A DNA stretch of 64,000 bases from Parabacteroides chinchillae (GTDB lineage: Bacteria; Bacteroidota; Bacteroidia; Bacteroidales; Tannerellaceae): NCBI RefSeq assembly GCF_900108035.1, contig NZ_FNVS01000009.1, forward strand, positions 110,031-174,030, read 5' to 3'. The notes under the pieces were generated by a model, which was given only the letters and a program-made list of their open reading frames with translations, was not told where the DNA came from and searched no databases. This document shows, in pieces, positions 38,334-47,175 of this stretch. The first letter of the stretch is position 1. Each line of letters opens with the position of its first letter. A program made the translations under genes and the position numbers.

Positions 38334-39791
38334 TTACTGCTTCCAAAATCCGGGAAGCAATATTGTAATTACAGTAAATATCTCCAAACGTCCAGTCATC
38401 ATCAGGAATGAAAGCACCCATTTCGAAAAGTCAGGTAATGCAGAAAAATTATCAACAGGCCCTACGCTCCCCAAACCGGGTCCTGTATTACTCACTGCTG
38501 ATACAGCAGAACCAATCGATTCCTCAAAACCTACTCCATCAACCATCAGCAGCAGACAACCCACCACTATCAGGCTAATATAAATAAAAGCAAACGACAA
38601 AACCCGATATACAACCTCATCGGACAAAGCATGACCATTTACACGTACCGGCACTACTGCATGGGGATGTGTCCGTTTCTTAAATTCATTCAGTAAGTTT
38701 TTTGTCAGAATCATAAAACGTCCCATCTTAAAACCTCCGCAGGTGGAACCGGCACATCCACAGATTATCATCAGAATGATAGCTATTAACCAGAAAAAAG
38801 GCCCCCAAGGGATATAGTTGGCTGTCGCAAATCCACAAGTAGAAACCAAGGTTGCAACCTGAAACGATGCCAAACGAAATGCCTCCCCAAAACTACCGGC
38901 AAATCCTTTTTGCATCAGGTAAAAAGTAACAATCAGCATTGTCCCCGCTACAAATATATAGAACCAGTGGGTTTCTTCGTCTTTCAGAAGCTTTCCATAT
39001 TTTCCATTAAAAAAGAAATAAATCAACGCCATATTAGTAGCTCCAATGCACATAAAGAACGTAATCACATAATCAATATATGCAGAATTCCAATAAGCAA
39101 TACTAGCATTTTTAGTAGAATATCCCCCTGTTGCCATCGTTGTCATAGCATGGTTAACGGCATCATACAAATCCATCGGTCCTGCCCACAAAAAACAACA
39201 AAGAATAATAGTCAGAATCATATACACACCCCACAAGCGTTTGGCAACCTGAGCAATACGCGGGCGAAAACGTTCGTGCGTAATACCAGGCGTCTCCGCA
39301 TCAAACATCTGCGCCGCTCCTCCACCAAAAATCGGCAACAATGCCACAGTAAAAACCACCATTCCGATCCCTCCTTGCCATTGTGTCAAACTCCGCCAAA
39401 ATAAAACACCTTTAGGCAATGATTCAATATCTGTCAGGATAGTAGATCCGGTGGTTGTGAATCCCGACATCGTTTCAAAGAAAGCATCGGTCACAGTATT
39501 AATATATCCGCCTATATAAAAAGGAAGCATTCCCAGCAAAGAACAAAATATCCACGTCAATGTAACGATTAACATACCTTCCCGTCGTCCTACATTATAT
39601 TCGTTTGCCCGAAAACCAATCATGTAACAAACCAGGCCGGTACCAAACATAATCCCACAAGACTGCAATAAAGGGATTACATCGTCCCCTTTATAAATAA
39701 ATGCCACAGCCGTAGCAGCAAGGAGAAATAATGTCTCAAGGATAAACATTCCTCCCAGCATTTTAATTATAAAACGAATATTCAACAACAT
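38334..39791 (-). CDS. trkH: Trk-type potassium uptake membrane subunit
   Basis: This 485-residue membrane protein is the ion-conducting subunit of the Trk K+ (or Na+) uptake system. It has four pore-loop filter motifs in order: FTTTGST, TMATGGYST, TCGFATANY and SNTGPGLGS, each between pairs of hydrophobic helices. The gating subunit trkA lies 24 bases upstream, in the usual pairing. The gap to ruvA contains a 13-base near-palindrome around 38318-38330 but no clear terminator. Confidence 0.95.
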   Translation of the reverse strand: MLLNIRFIIKMLGGMFILETLFLLAATAVAFIYKGDDVIPLLQSCGIMFGTGLVCYMIGFRANEYNVGRREGMLIVTLTWIFCSLLGMLPFYIGGYINTVTDAFFETMSGFTTTGSTILTDIESLPKGVLFWRSLTQWQGGIGMVVFTVALLPIFGGGAAQMFDAETPGITHERFRPRIAQVAKRLWGVYMILTIILCCFLWAGPMDLYDAVNHAMTTMATGGYSTKNASIAYWNSAYIDYVITFFMCIGATNMALIYFFFNGKYGKLLKDEETHWFYIFVAGTMLIVTFYLMQKGFAGSFGEAFRLASFQVATLVSTCGFATANYIPWGPFFWLIAIILMIICGCAGSTCGGFKMGRFMILTKNLLNEFKKRTHPHAVVPVRVNGHALSDEVVYRVLSFAFIYISLIVVGCLLLMVDGVGFEESIGSAVSAVSNTGPGLGSVGPVDNFSALPDFSKWVLSFLMMTGRLEIFTVITILLPGFWKQ

Positions 39792-39815
39792 ATCTTATAA
39801 ATTGCCAACTGCCAA

Positions 39816-41153
39816 CTAATTAAAATAGTCTTCTATTTTACGCATTGCCGTATCCAGACAAAATACAACAACATGGTCGTAAGCTTGTATCTGCGTATCA
39901 CCTTTAATCATCATAGGTTCTCCATCCCGGATAAGTCCCCCCAAAGTCATATCACGAGGAAGGCGCAAATCCTTAACCTGCTTTTTTGTGATTTTCGAAT
40001 TAGGGCGTGCCACCAATTCAGCAACATCAGCGTTGGCAAATGTCAGGCATTTCACATTAGAGACATCCGCATCCAATAAAAATTGATAAATATGACTGGC
40101 AGCAATCAATTTTTTGTTGATAACAGAACCAATATCCATACTTTCGGCTAATGATATATAATCAATATTTTCAATTTTAGCAATTGTCTTAAATACTCCG
40201 AAACGCTTAGCAGCAAGGCATGCCAATATATTTGTACTCGAATTTTCAGTCAAAGCTATAAAAGCCTGTGCATCTTTGATTCCTTCTTGCATCAACAAAT
40301 CCGTATCTCTCCCGTCACCATTAATTATAAGCACATTACCGGGTACGACTTCCGCTATCCGATGGCTTTTTTCTTTATTGGTTTCCAAAACTTTCACGCG
40401 GATATTATTCGGCAGATACTGGCAAGCGCGAATTGCAATACGACTCCCCCCCATAATAAAGACCTTTTTCACTTCCGGGTCTTTCTTACCTGCATGCATG
40501 CGCACATCTTCTATATGTGCTTTAGTAGTTGTAAAAAACAAAATGTCTCCAGGTTCAATCCTGTCTGTACCCCGAGGAATAATCGTTTCATTCTGGCGCT
40601 TAATAGCTACAATATGATAAAGTTTCTGTTCATTCAACAACTCCGACAATTGACGATTAACAATACGGGCATTATCGCGTACTTTCACTCCAATCAGAAT
40701 AAGTGCCCCGCCAAACAACTCCCAATATTGACGGGCCCACGGACGACGTACGGCAGTTACAATCTCTTTTGCTGCCAACATCTCCGGATAGATCATAGAG
40801 CCAATGCCCAACTTCTCAAATAATTCTTTATTTTTAGGCAACAGATATTCATAGTTATTGATTCGTGCAAATGTTTTATGAGCACCTAACCGGTGAGCCA
40901 GAATACAAGCAGTCACATTTGTCGTCTCTTCAGGAGTGACACTTACAAACAAATCCGTATGCCTGATACCGGCTTCCTCCAAATCCCGCAAAGAAGTAGG
41001 ATTTCCTACAATAGGAAGTATCTCCATGCCCGAATTGGGAAAATTCAAACGCTCCTCATTAGGATCCATCAATATAATGTCCTGGTTCTCCTGAGACAAC
41101 ATTTTTGCTAAATGTGTTCCCACTTCACCTGCTCCAGCAATGATAATCTTCAT
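39816..41153 (-). CDS. trkA: Trk potassium uptake regulatory subunit
   Basis: This 445-residue cytoplasmic protein gates TrkH by nucleotide binding. It contains two tandem RCK modules, each with an N-terminal Rossmann part (GAGEVGTHLAKML at 6-18 and MGGSRIAIRACQYL in the second half) and a C-terminal regulatory part (GDILFFTTTKAHIEDV, DHVVVFCLDT). The order dxs-trkA-trkH on one strand, with 43- and 24-base gaps, suggests co-transcription. Confidence 0.95.
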   Translation of the reverse strand: MKIIIAGAGEVGTHLAKMLSQENQDIILMDPNEERLNFPNSGMEILPIVGNPTSLRDLEEAGIRHTDLFVSVTPEETTNVTACILAHRLGAHKTFARINNYEYLLPKNKELFEKLGIGSMIYPEMLAAKEIVTAVRRPWARQYWELFGGALILIGVKVRDNARIVNRQLSELLNEQKLYHIVAIKRQNETIIPRGTDRIEPGDILFFTTTKAHIEDVRMHAGKKDPEVKKVFIMGGSRIAIRACQYLPNNIRVKVLETNKEKSHRIAEVVPGNVLIINGDGRDTDLLMQEGIKDAQAFIALTENSSTNILACLAAKRFGVFKTIAKIENIDYISLAESMDIGSVINKKLIAASHIYQFLLDADVSNVKCLTFANADVAELVARPNSKITKKQVKDLRLPRDMTLGGLIRDGEPMMIKGDTQIQAYDHVVVFCLDTAMRKIEDYFN

Positions 41154-41196
41154 AATACGCTAAATAGTCTAAAATACATACACTACGCACTCTTTA

Positions 41197-43092
41197 TCAA
41201 AAAGAACTTATTAAACCAGCAATACTTTCCGCATCCATATTGCACAATTTATATAGTTCGGGAATGGAACCGTGTTCTATAAATTCATCAGGAACACCAA
41301 CACGTTTTACTAAAGGAGTATATCCTTTATCTGCCATAAATTCAAGGACAGCACTACCTAGTCCCCCTTTTATCACACCATTTTCAACCGTAATAATACG
41401 AGTAAACTTTTGGCCTACTTCATGCAACAGTTCTTCATCTATCGGTTTCAAATAGACCATATCATAATGAGCAACAGATATGCCTTTACTTTCAACCATC
41501 TGTATTGCTTTTATCACTTCATTACCTATAGATCCCAGCGAAAGCACAGCAATATCTTTTCCTTCACGTAACTTTCTGCCTTTGCCTACCGGCAATATCG
41601 TCATTTCATTGCGCCAATCCTTTTTTTCACCCTTACCACGCGGATAACGAATTACAAAAGGACCATTTGCCGTTTTGTATCCGGTAAACATAAGGTTTCG
41701 TAAGTCCAGTTCATTCAGGGGAGATGAAATTACCAAATTCGGTACAGGTCTGAGATAAGCCATATCAAAAACACCATGATGCGTTGCTCCATCCTCACCA
41801 ACTAAACCTGCACGATCCAAACAAATAACCATGTGCAACTTTTGTATGGCAACATCATGAATAAGCATATCATAAGCTCTCTGCATAAACGATGAATATA
41901 CATTACAAAAAGGAATCATACCTTCTTTTGCCAAACCCGCTGAAAAAGTAACAGCATGTCCTTCTGCAATACCTACATCGAAAGCCCGGTCGGGAAAGGC
42001 TTTCATCATATAAGTCATCGAACATCCGGTTGGCATTGCAGGAGTAACCCCTACTATCCGATCATCTTTTTCTGCTAATTCTACCAGTGTATGGCCAAAC
42101 ACATCCTGATAAAGCTGAGGTTCTTCCAAACTATGCACAACTATGCGTTGTCCTGTCTCTTTATTAAAACGTCCCGGAGCATGCCATTCTGTTGCCGACT
42201 CTTCTGCAGGTTTAAATCCTTTTCCTTTTTTTGTTTTGATATGCAATAATTTAGGTCCTTGCATATCTTTTATATCATTCAGTATTTTTATTAAATAATT
42301 TACATCATGACCATCAATAGGTCCGAAGTAACGAATACTGAATCCCTCGAAAAGATTATGCTGTTGAGTAAGCAACGCTTTCAGGCTATTATTAAACCTG
42401 AGTATATTTTCACGACGATCGTCGTTAATCAATTTCATCTTACGCAGTCCGCGATACACATCATACCGCATTTTATTGTAAGTCTGGCTTGTTGTAATAT
42501 CTACAAGATACTGGCTAAGTCCACCTACACTGTGGTCAATAGCCATATCGTTATCATTCAGTATAATAAGCAAATTATTAGGATTTGCAGAAGCGTTGTT
42601 CAGCCCTTCAAAAGCCAATCCGCCTGTCATGGCACCATCACCAATAACCGCAATTACATGACGATCTTGTTCATTTTTCAAAGCAAAAGCAACAGACATA
42701 CCCATTGCAGCTGATATGGATGTAGAAGCATGTCCGGCAATAAACGCGTCATACTCGCTCTCTTTCGGATTAGGAAAGCCACCTATTCCTTTAAAACGGC
42801 GCAATGTATGAAATTCATCACGGCGTCCGGTTAATATCTTATGTCCATAAGCTTGATGCCCCACATCCCAAACAATCCGGTCATAGGGGGTATTAAAAAC
42901 ATAATGGAGTGCAACTGTCAATTCAACAGTACCCAGACTGGCTCCAAGGTGGCCCGGATTTTCAGATAAGACATCTATAATATACTGACGTAAATCAGCA
43001 CACACATCTACCAGCTTATCTTGCGACACCCCTCTCAGGTCTGCAGGATTATTTATGCTGCTCAATATATGCTTATTTTTGCATTCCGCCAT
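41197..43092 (-). CDS. dxs: 1-deoxy-D-xylulose-5-phosphate synthase
   Basis: Dxs joins pyruvate and glyceraldehyde 3-phosphate, the entry step of the non-mevalonate isoprenoid route that supplies undecaprenyl phosphate and quinones. The 631-residue product has the thiamine-diphosphate motif [32 protein letters not shown] with the conserved histidines, and RYPRGKG. The ATG at 43092 is chosen over a TTG at 43113, because that TTG lies within an exact -7 box (43111-43118). It heads the minus-strand series leading to trkA, trkH, ruvA and sprA. Confidence 0.96.
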   Translation of the reverse strand: MAECKNKHILSSINNPADLRGVSQDKLVDVCADLRQYIIDVLSENPGHLGASLGTVELTVALHYVFNTPYDRIVWDVGHQAYGHKILTGRRDEFHTLRRFKGIGGFPNPKESEYDAFIAGHASTSISAAMGMSVAFALKNEQDRHVIAVIGDGAMTGGLAFEGLNNASANPNNLLIILNDNDMAIDHSVGGLSQYLVDITTSQTYNKMRYDVYRGLRKMKLINDDRRENILRFNNSLKALLTQQHNLFEGFSIRYFGPIDGHDVNYLIKILNDIKDMQGPKLLHIKTKKGKGFKPAEESATEWHAPGRFNKETGQRIVVHSLEEPQLYQDVFGHTLVELAEKDDRIVGVTPAMPTGCSMTYMMKAFPDRAFDVGIAEGHAVTFSAGLAKEGMIPFCNVYSSFMQRAYDMLIHDVAIQKLHMVICLDRAGLVGEDGATHHGVFDMAYLRPVPNLVISSPLNELDLRNLMFTGYKTANGPFVIRYPRGKGEKKDWRNEMTILPVGKGRKLREGKDIAVLSLGSIGNEVIKAIQMVESKGISVAHYDMVYLKPIDEELLHEVGQKFTRIITVENGVIKGGLGSAVLEFMADKGYTPLVKRVGVPDEFIEHGSIPELYKLCNMDAESIAGLISSF

Positions 43093-43110
43093 TTCTATTA
43101 CTTTTTGTGG

Positions 43111-43118
43111 CAAAAGTA
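43111..43118 (-). promoter_or_regulatory. -7 element for dxs
   Basis: The minus strand reads TACTTTTG, an exact match to TAnnTTTG, 18 bases before the dxs ATG. A -33 TTTG at the normal distance is not seen. Confidence 0.5.
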
Positions 43119-43195
43119 AAGAATTAACGGCATATATAATAGTTTTAGCCGGTCAATTATTCTATATACTCCATTGCAGGCTTAGTTTGTTGACA

Positions 43196-43236
43196 TAAAT
43201 ACAAAAGCCTTATCAGTCTATTTAACTGATAAAGCT
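43196..43236 (-). terminator. Intrinsic terminator after the surface-protein gene
   Basis: AGCCTTATCAGT (43206-43217) and ACTGATAAAGCT (43225-43236) form a 12-bp stem with one mismatch and a 7-base loop. Read on the minus strand it is followed by TTTTGTATTT. It separates the surface-protein transcript from dxs. Confidence 0.75.
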
Positions 43237-43336
43237 TGTCTTGTAGCTGTCGTTCTTCTTCACAGAAGTATTGACAGTTAGAACTTTATTTTTTACTTAG
43301 TAATAATGCTACTTGTTCGCTTTTCACAAGTTACTA

Positions 43337-43362
43337 AATGGCTCTCCCGAAAGAGAGCCATT
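43337..43362 (-). repeat. Second hairpin downstream of the surface-protein gene
   Basis: AATGGCTCTC (43337-43346) pairs perfectly with GAGAGCCATT (43353-43362) around a 6-base loop, 42 bases after the stop at 43405. There is no T-run, so it may protect the mRNA 3' end or assist the terminator further on. The rest of 43119-43404 holds no gene. Confidence 0.6.
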
Positions 43363-43404
43363 ACGTAGCATTCAAAATATTTGATTATAAATTCGTTTGC
43401 TTAA

Positions 43405-46400
43405 TTACTTAACCATTGCTTTTACAGCAGCCTCACCATCAACAGCTACTATAACTGCACCCTGAGGTACCACAATAGTTTCATTATCAGATGTAGCTAC
43501 AGCTGTTGCAACTGTCTGGCCTAAGATATTAGTGATAACGACTTTCTTACCAGCGGCACCAGTAACTGTTACATTACCTTCACCTGCAATAATTGATATG
43601 CCAGAATTAGTAATCACTTCATTATCTGTAGCAATTTCGTCGTTAGCAACATGCTTAACATCAAAGATCAAAGCATCATCACCACCAGTCATTTCTTTGA
43701 ATTCAGAAGTTGCCTTATCTGACAATACCAAGCAACCATTCTGCATCTTCAACCATGCTGCATATTCAGGAGCAATATCCTTATCACTAGCTTTCTTCAT
43801 TGATTCAATCAAGAAAGTCTTGTTATCAGTACCCGGTTTAACATAACGCATTGACCATGTTATAAGTTTGTGCTTATCAGTTGTCAAGTTTACAATATAA
43901 CCCTTACGGCTATCGGTAACAGCATCATTAGCTTTGATAATCTTAGCAAGCAAAGCAGGATTTACATCCTTCTTTGTTACACCTGCAAATTCATCTTTCA
44001 ATATATACAAGCTATCACCATATTGGATTGCTTTTACGAAACCTGCACGGTCATATTCTTTCCAGTTATAACCTTTCTTTGTAGAACCAATTTCTTTTCC
44101 TAAAGCAACTGAATCTGCGAAGTTTACAAGATATTTACCGAAACGCATATCAGGAGTAGCCTGGATGTCATGTTTACAATCTTTGATAGGCTCTTTACCT
44201 GCATCGATCAGTCTCTGACATTCTGCACATCTCTGGAACGGAGTACCCTTAACATCATCACGTTCGATTGAGATCAGGTATTGAGGTTTGATATAACCCA
44301 AACCACGGTTAACCCAAGCTGTATCAACAATGAATGACAATCCGGAAGGAGCAGCACCTTCAGTATAAATACCTAAGAAGTCTACGCCAGGAACTTTAAA
44401 GTTCTTGTTTCCTTCAATCTGCAATACTTCACCACGATATTGTTCTACAAATCTTAATGTATCAGATGCATCGCCTTCGTTTCCTTCTAACTCAGCATTA
44501 TTGAAACGTCTGTAAAGAGGAGCGTCTATTTCTTCCACAGTGAAAGCAGAAGTTCTTGATTCTGCAGTCAGGTTCTGAACTTTCAGAGGAGTTGTAAGAC
44601 CGTCATCGGCAACACCTACCTTATTTGCATCATCAGCAATCTGGCAATAGCCGTTATTTTCTACAAATGCATAGTAATGCTTACCATCATAATGGTTGTT
44701 TTCTTTGAAGTAGAAGGTATCTACAGGAACAACCGAACTTACAGAGTATTTATCTCCGGCAGCTGTTTCTTTCAAAGATTTGCTTCCGTTATAAATAACA
44801 TAGTGAACTCTGCGTAGTTGAGCCAGACCCGGGATCTTTTTCAAAAGATCTGCTGTTACGTCAACACCATACACACTATCACGTCCTTCTTTCATTGTGA
44901 ACGGAGCGTAATCATCCTGTACATACAGAACTGAATCTGCAGAACTGTTCAAGCCAATCCACTTGTTGTGATTGAATGCATGCAAATAATTGAATTTAAA
45001 CTTAGTAACATCCAAATCTGCAGCTTTTACACGCTTGTAACCTAAATATGCATCTTTAATGAAAGCAGAGTCACCTTCCTGGCTTCCGATCTTGTCAAAT
45101 ATCAAAGCACCTCCATTCAAACCTAAAGAAGCATCAGCAGTAACAATGTTATCATTTTTATCTCTAGTTAATTGCAAAGATGCTACGTTCTGAGCTTTAA
45201 ACTCACGGTTAATAACCTTAATAGTAGATGTTTTAGGCAGAGCCTCTTGATTCTGAACGATTACCCATTGATAAGCAGGCATATGTCTCGGTTCCTGAGC
45301 ATCCAATTTTACCCATTCGATAGAAGTTCCATTCTTATGGATAGGAGCAGCTAGCACTTCACCCTTAGCATTCTTGATAATATACAAACCGCTAGGTACA
45401 GAAGTTCTATCACTTTCAACTTCAGCGCAACCGGCATAACCCAAAGAAATATGAACATTCTGGTCCAAACTATCTATTGTCAAAACCTTTTCTGTACCCA
45501 AATCCTGAGCAAATACTCTGGCATTTTCAAATCCAACAGTATCAGTAGGTGCAGACCAAGTTTTAGCAGTTTCGCTTGTCTTAAATGTAGCACGGTGAAC
45601 ATAGATATTAACGCTATCAACAGAAGGTCTATATGTGAACAAGAACTGGTGTTGAGCTTTCAATGCCGAATTGTTCAAAGAATCAGTAGCAGAAATCTTA
45701 TTTGTAGTTTCCTTCAATCCAGTCCAGCCATAAGCCAAATAACCATGACCAATTGTATTAGCATAAGAAGTATCTACGCGTAAATACGAAGAGTCTGCTT
45801 TCAATACATAAACATAACTCGTAGAATCTCCACTGCCATTATCAACCTGTTTTGCAAAGAATTTATTGCTCTTGTCGTTAAATGGATTGTTCTTCGCTAC
45901 TTCCGGTTTAAATTTCAAATTAACACCAGCATCGGCTTTCTGTTGGCCGAAAATAGTATTGATCTGATTTGCATTCAAAATAATTTCAGGAGCAGTCTGA
46001 ATAGTCAGTTTAGTAAAGAAAAGACCATCAACAGCATCTTTAATTGCAGCTTCTGTAGCATCTGCTTTTACTGCATAAAAATATCCGTTACTCGGATTAT
46101 AACCAAGACCAACAACAGAGTCTGTTTTATAATAAGAATACAAAGGCTTTCCTTTTTCAAGTGATCCTTCATAAGACTTAGAGAAAGCCCATCCATAGAC
46201 TTCACCACCAACTATTACAGAATCCTTAAGAGCAGGCCATTCCATTGTGCCCAAACCTTCGAGGCCGGTCATTGTAATATCCAAGCGCTGGCCTGTACCT
46301 TTGTTGATAAAGTCAAATGTAGGATTTTGACCCAACTTTTCAGGAGCAGCCACATTGACACACCACAATGTATTTGCCAAACTGTCGGCATTAGCAGGAG

Positions 46401-46626
46401 TCGGCACAAATTGCAAAGCTCCATCTTTACTCATATAGACAACACTGTCCGCATAAGTTCCGGTAAAGGAGCCATTTCCCAACTGATACAAGCCATTGTC
46501 GCTAGCAGGCAATTTTTCAATAGCTCTAGCTCCCGCAAAATTCACATTGGCGAAGTCAGCAGCCCCCACTGTCAATGAACTAAGTAAAGCCAAGCCACCT
46601 ACAAGAGTAGAAAACTTTTTGTTCAT
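43405..46626 (-). CDS. Large secreted surface protein with C-terminal sorting domain (DUF6383-like)
   Basis: This 1073-residue protein starts with a clear signal peptide (about 1-22, GGLALLSSLTVGAAD). The bulk is beta-rich and repetitive in style, with many Asp-Ser, Thr and aromatic residues. A small cysteine cluster (RCAECQRLIDAGKEP, then DCKHD) lies about residue 800. The last ~65 residues look like a type IX secretion sorting domain: SGISIIAGEGNVTVTGAAGK, VVITNILGQTVATAV and a final AVKAMVK. Such tails (annotated DUF6383 in Parabacteroides) occur on abundant surface or S-layer-type proteins. No minus-strand TAnnTTTG box exists in the 549 bases upstream; see the candidate invertible promoter there. 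Exact role unknown; an S-layer or adhesin protein is the best inference. Confidence 0.75.
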   Translation of the reverse strand: MNKKFSTLVGGLALLSSLTVGAADFANVNFAGARAIEKLPASDNGLYQLGNGSFTGTYADSVVYMSKDGALQFVPTPANADSLANTLWCVNVAAPEKLGQNPTFDFINKGTGQRLDITMTGLEGLGTMEWPALKDSVIVGGEVYGWAFSKSYEGSLEKGKPLYSYYKTDSVVGLGYNPSNGYFYAVKADATEAAIKDAVDGLFFTKLTIQTAPEIILNANQINTIFGQQKADAGVNLKFKPEVAKNNPFNDKSNKFFAKQVDNGSGDSTSYVYVLKADSSYLRVDTSYANTIGHGYLAYGWTGLKETTNKISATDSLNNSALKAQHQFLFTYRPSVDSVNIYVHRATFKTSETAKTWSAPTDTVGFENARVFAQDLGTEKVLTIDSLDQNVHISLGYAGCAEVESDRTSVPSGLYIIKNAKGEVLAAPIHKNGTSIEWVKLDAQEPRHMPAYQWVIVQNQEALPKTSTIKVINREFKAQNVASLQLTRDKNDNIVTADASLGLNGGALIFDKIGSQEGDSAFIKDAYLGYKRVKAADLDVTKFKFNYLHAFNHNKWIGLNSSADSVLYVQDDYAPFTMKEGRDSVYGVDVTADLLKKIPGLAQLRRVHYVIYNGSKSLKETAAGDKYSVSSVVPVDTFYFKENNHYDGKHYYAFVENNGYCQIADDANKVGVADDGLTTPLKVQNLTAESRTSAFTVEEIDAPLYRRFNNAELEGNEGDASDTLRFVEQYRGEVLQIEGNKNFKVPGVDFLGIYTEGAAPSGLSFIVDTAWVNRGLGYIKPQYLISIERDDVKGTPFQRCAECQRLIDAGKEPIKDCKHDIQATPDMRFGKYLVNFADSVALGKEIGSTKKGYNWKEYDRAGFVKAIQYGDSLYILKDEFAGVTKKDVNPALLAKIIKANDAVTDSRKGYIVNLTTDKHKLITWSMRYVKPGTDNKTFLIESMKKASDKDIAPEYAAWLKMQNGCLVLSDKATSEFKEMTGGDDALIFDVKHVANDEIATDNEVITNSGISIIAGEGNVTVTGAAGKKVVITNILGQTVATAVATSDNETIVVPQGAVIVAVDGEAAVKAMVK

Positions 46627-46690
46627 AATCTAAAAATTTAATATTAATACTAAAGTGTAATAAGTTCATTATCAACGATCGTCCTTATAA

Positions 46691-46730
46691 AAAATGACTA
46701 GGGAAAACGATCATTTTCCCTAGTCATTTT
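46691..46730. terminator. Perfect 17-bp hairpin, terminator-like on the minus strand
   Basis: AAAATGACTAGGGAAAA (46691-46707) and TTTTCCCTAGTCATTTT (46714-46730) form a perfect stem with a 6-base loop. On the minus strand the stem is followed by a T-run (the A-tract at 46688-46694), so it would stop transcription heading into the surface-protein gene at 46626. On the plus strand it is less terminator-like. It lies in a divergent gap with no gene ending nearby, so it is not an ordinary end-of-gene terminator. Confidence 0.7.
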
Positions 46731-46902
46731 ATTGACCATTTTTGGCCTGTTTGTAACAGGAATCGTTTGTTTTGTATGCTATAGGTTATATTGTTGATAA
46801 GAAAGAAGATAGAGAAGAAAAAAAAGAATATAAAACCGTTGCAAGAATGAAAGAAAGATGTACCTTTGCAATGACGAATCTAAACGATCGTTTTCCCTAG
46901 TC
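46696..46902. repeat. Candidate invertible promoter cassette
   Basis: The 17-base sequence GACTAGGGAAAACGATC (46696-46712) recurs exactly, inverted, at 46886-46902. The 173 bases between hold a promoter now reading rightwards (46838-46868). A third copy with one mismatch forms the right arm of the hairpin (46709-46725, inverted). Inversion between the outer copies would point the promoter at the surface-protein gene and move the hairpin to the other side. Promoter inversion is established for Parabacteroides distasonis surface glycoproteins. That this cassette inverts is inference. No recombinase gene is in the window. Confidence 0.6.
46838..46868 (+). promoter_or_regulatory. Promoter inside the inverted-repeat cassette
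   Basis: GTTG (46838-46841), a 19-base spacer and TACCTTTG (46861-46868) fit the Bacteroidota promoter. A very A-rich tract lies just upstream (46806-46835). In the present orientation it fires to the right, away from the surface-protein gene and into the leader of the GSCFA gene. Confidence 0.65.
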
Positions 46903-46968
46903 GCTTCAGACATCTATAATCAATTATATAACAACATATTACAAACAGAACAAGTATATTATATATTT

Positions 46969-46984
46969 AATGTACGCGTACATT
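46969..46984. repeat. Perfect 16-base palindrome
   Basis: AATGTACGCGTACATT is fully self-complementary and lies in AT-rich DNA between the cassette and the 22-base repeats. It could be an operator for a dimeric regulator or a recombinase site. Confidence 0.6.
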
Positions 46985-47049
46985 CTTGTAATTACTGTTT
47001 ATCATATGAACAACCGCTTAACCAAAACATTCGCACGCCATATTTCAAT

Positions 47050-47115
47050 TCATCCCGATGTTATTAAAAATTCATCCCGATGATTTTACAAAAACATCCC
47101 GATCATTTCTTTTTT
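47050..47115 (+). repeat. Three tandem 22-base repeats upstream of the GSCFA gene
   Basis: Units start at 47050 (TCATCCCGATGT), 47072 (TCATCCCGATGA) and 47094 (ACATCCCGATCA), exactly 22 bases apart, each followed by about ten A/T-rich bases. The array ends 32 bases before the -7 element at 47148. It has the same design as the array at 18899-18964: core CAT-N3-G/T-AT, the same period, the same count and a similar distance to the promoter. Together with the cassette, hairpin and palindrome this accounts for the 549-base gap 46627-47175, which holds no gene. Confidence 0.75.
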
Positions 47116-47147
47116 CGTGCATAGCTAGACGGCATTCAAATATTTTA

Positions 47148-47155
47148 TACATTTG
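47148..47155 (+). promoter_or_regulatory. -7 element for the GSCFA / murF-alr operon
   Basis: TACATTTG is an exact TAnnTTTG match 20 bases before the ATG at 47176. No TTTG is seen at the -33 position, which suits a promoter that needs an activator bound at the 22-base repeats just upstream. Confidence 0.55.
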
Positions 47156-47175
47156 TCTATAAAAAAGATGTATAA

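Noticed and set aside
46858..47067. A 69-codon plus-strand frame in the divergent gap before the GSCFA gene
   Set aside because: Its first codons are the cassette promoter -7 box, so it could not be translated from that transcript, and it has no recognisable motif.
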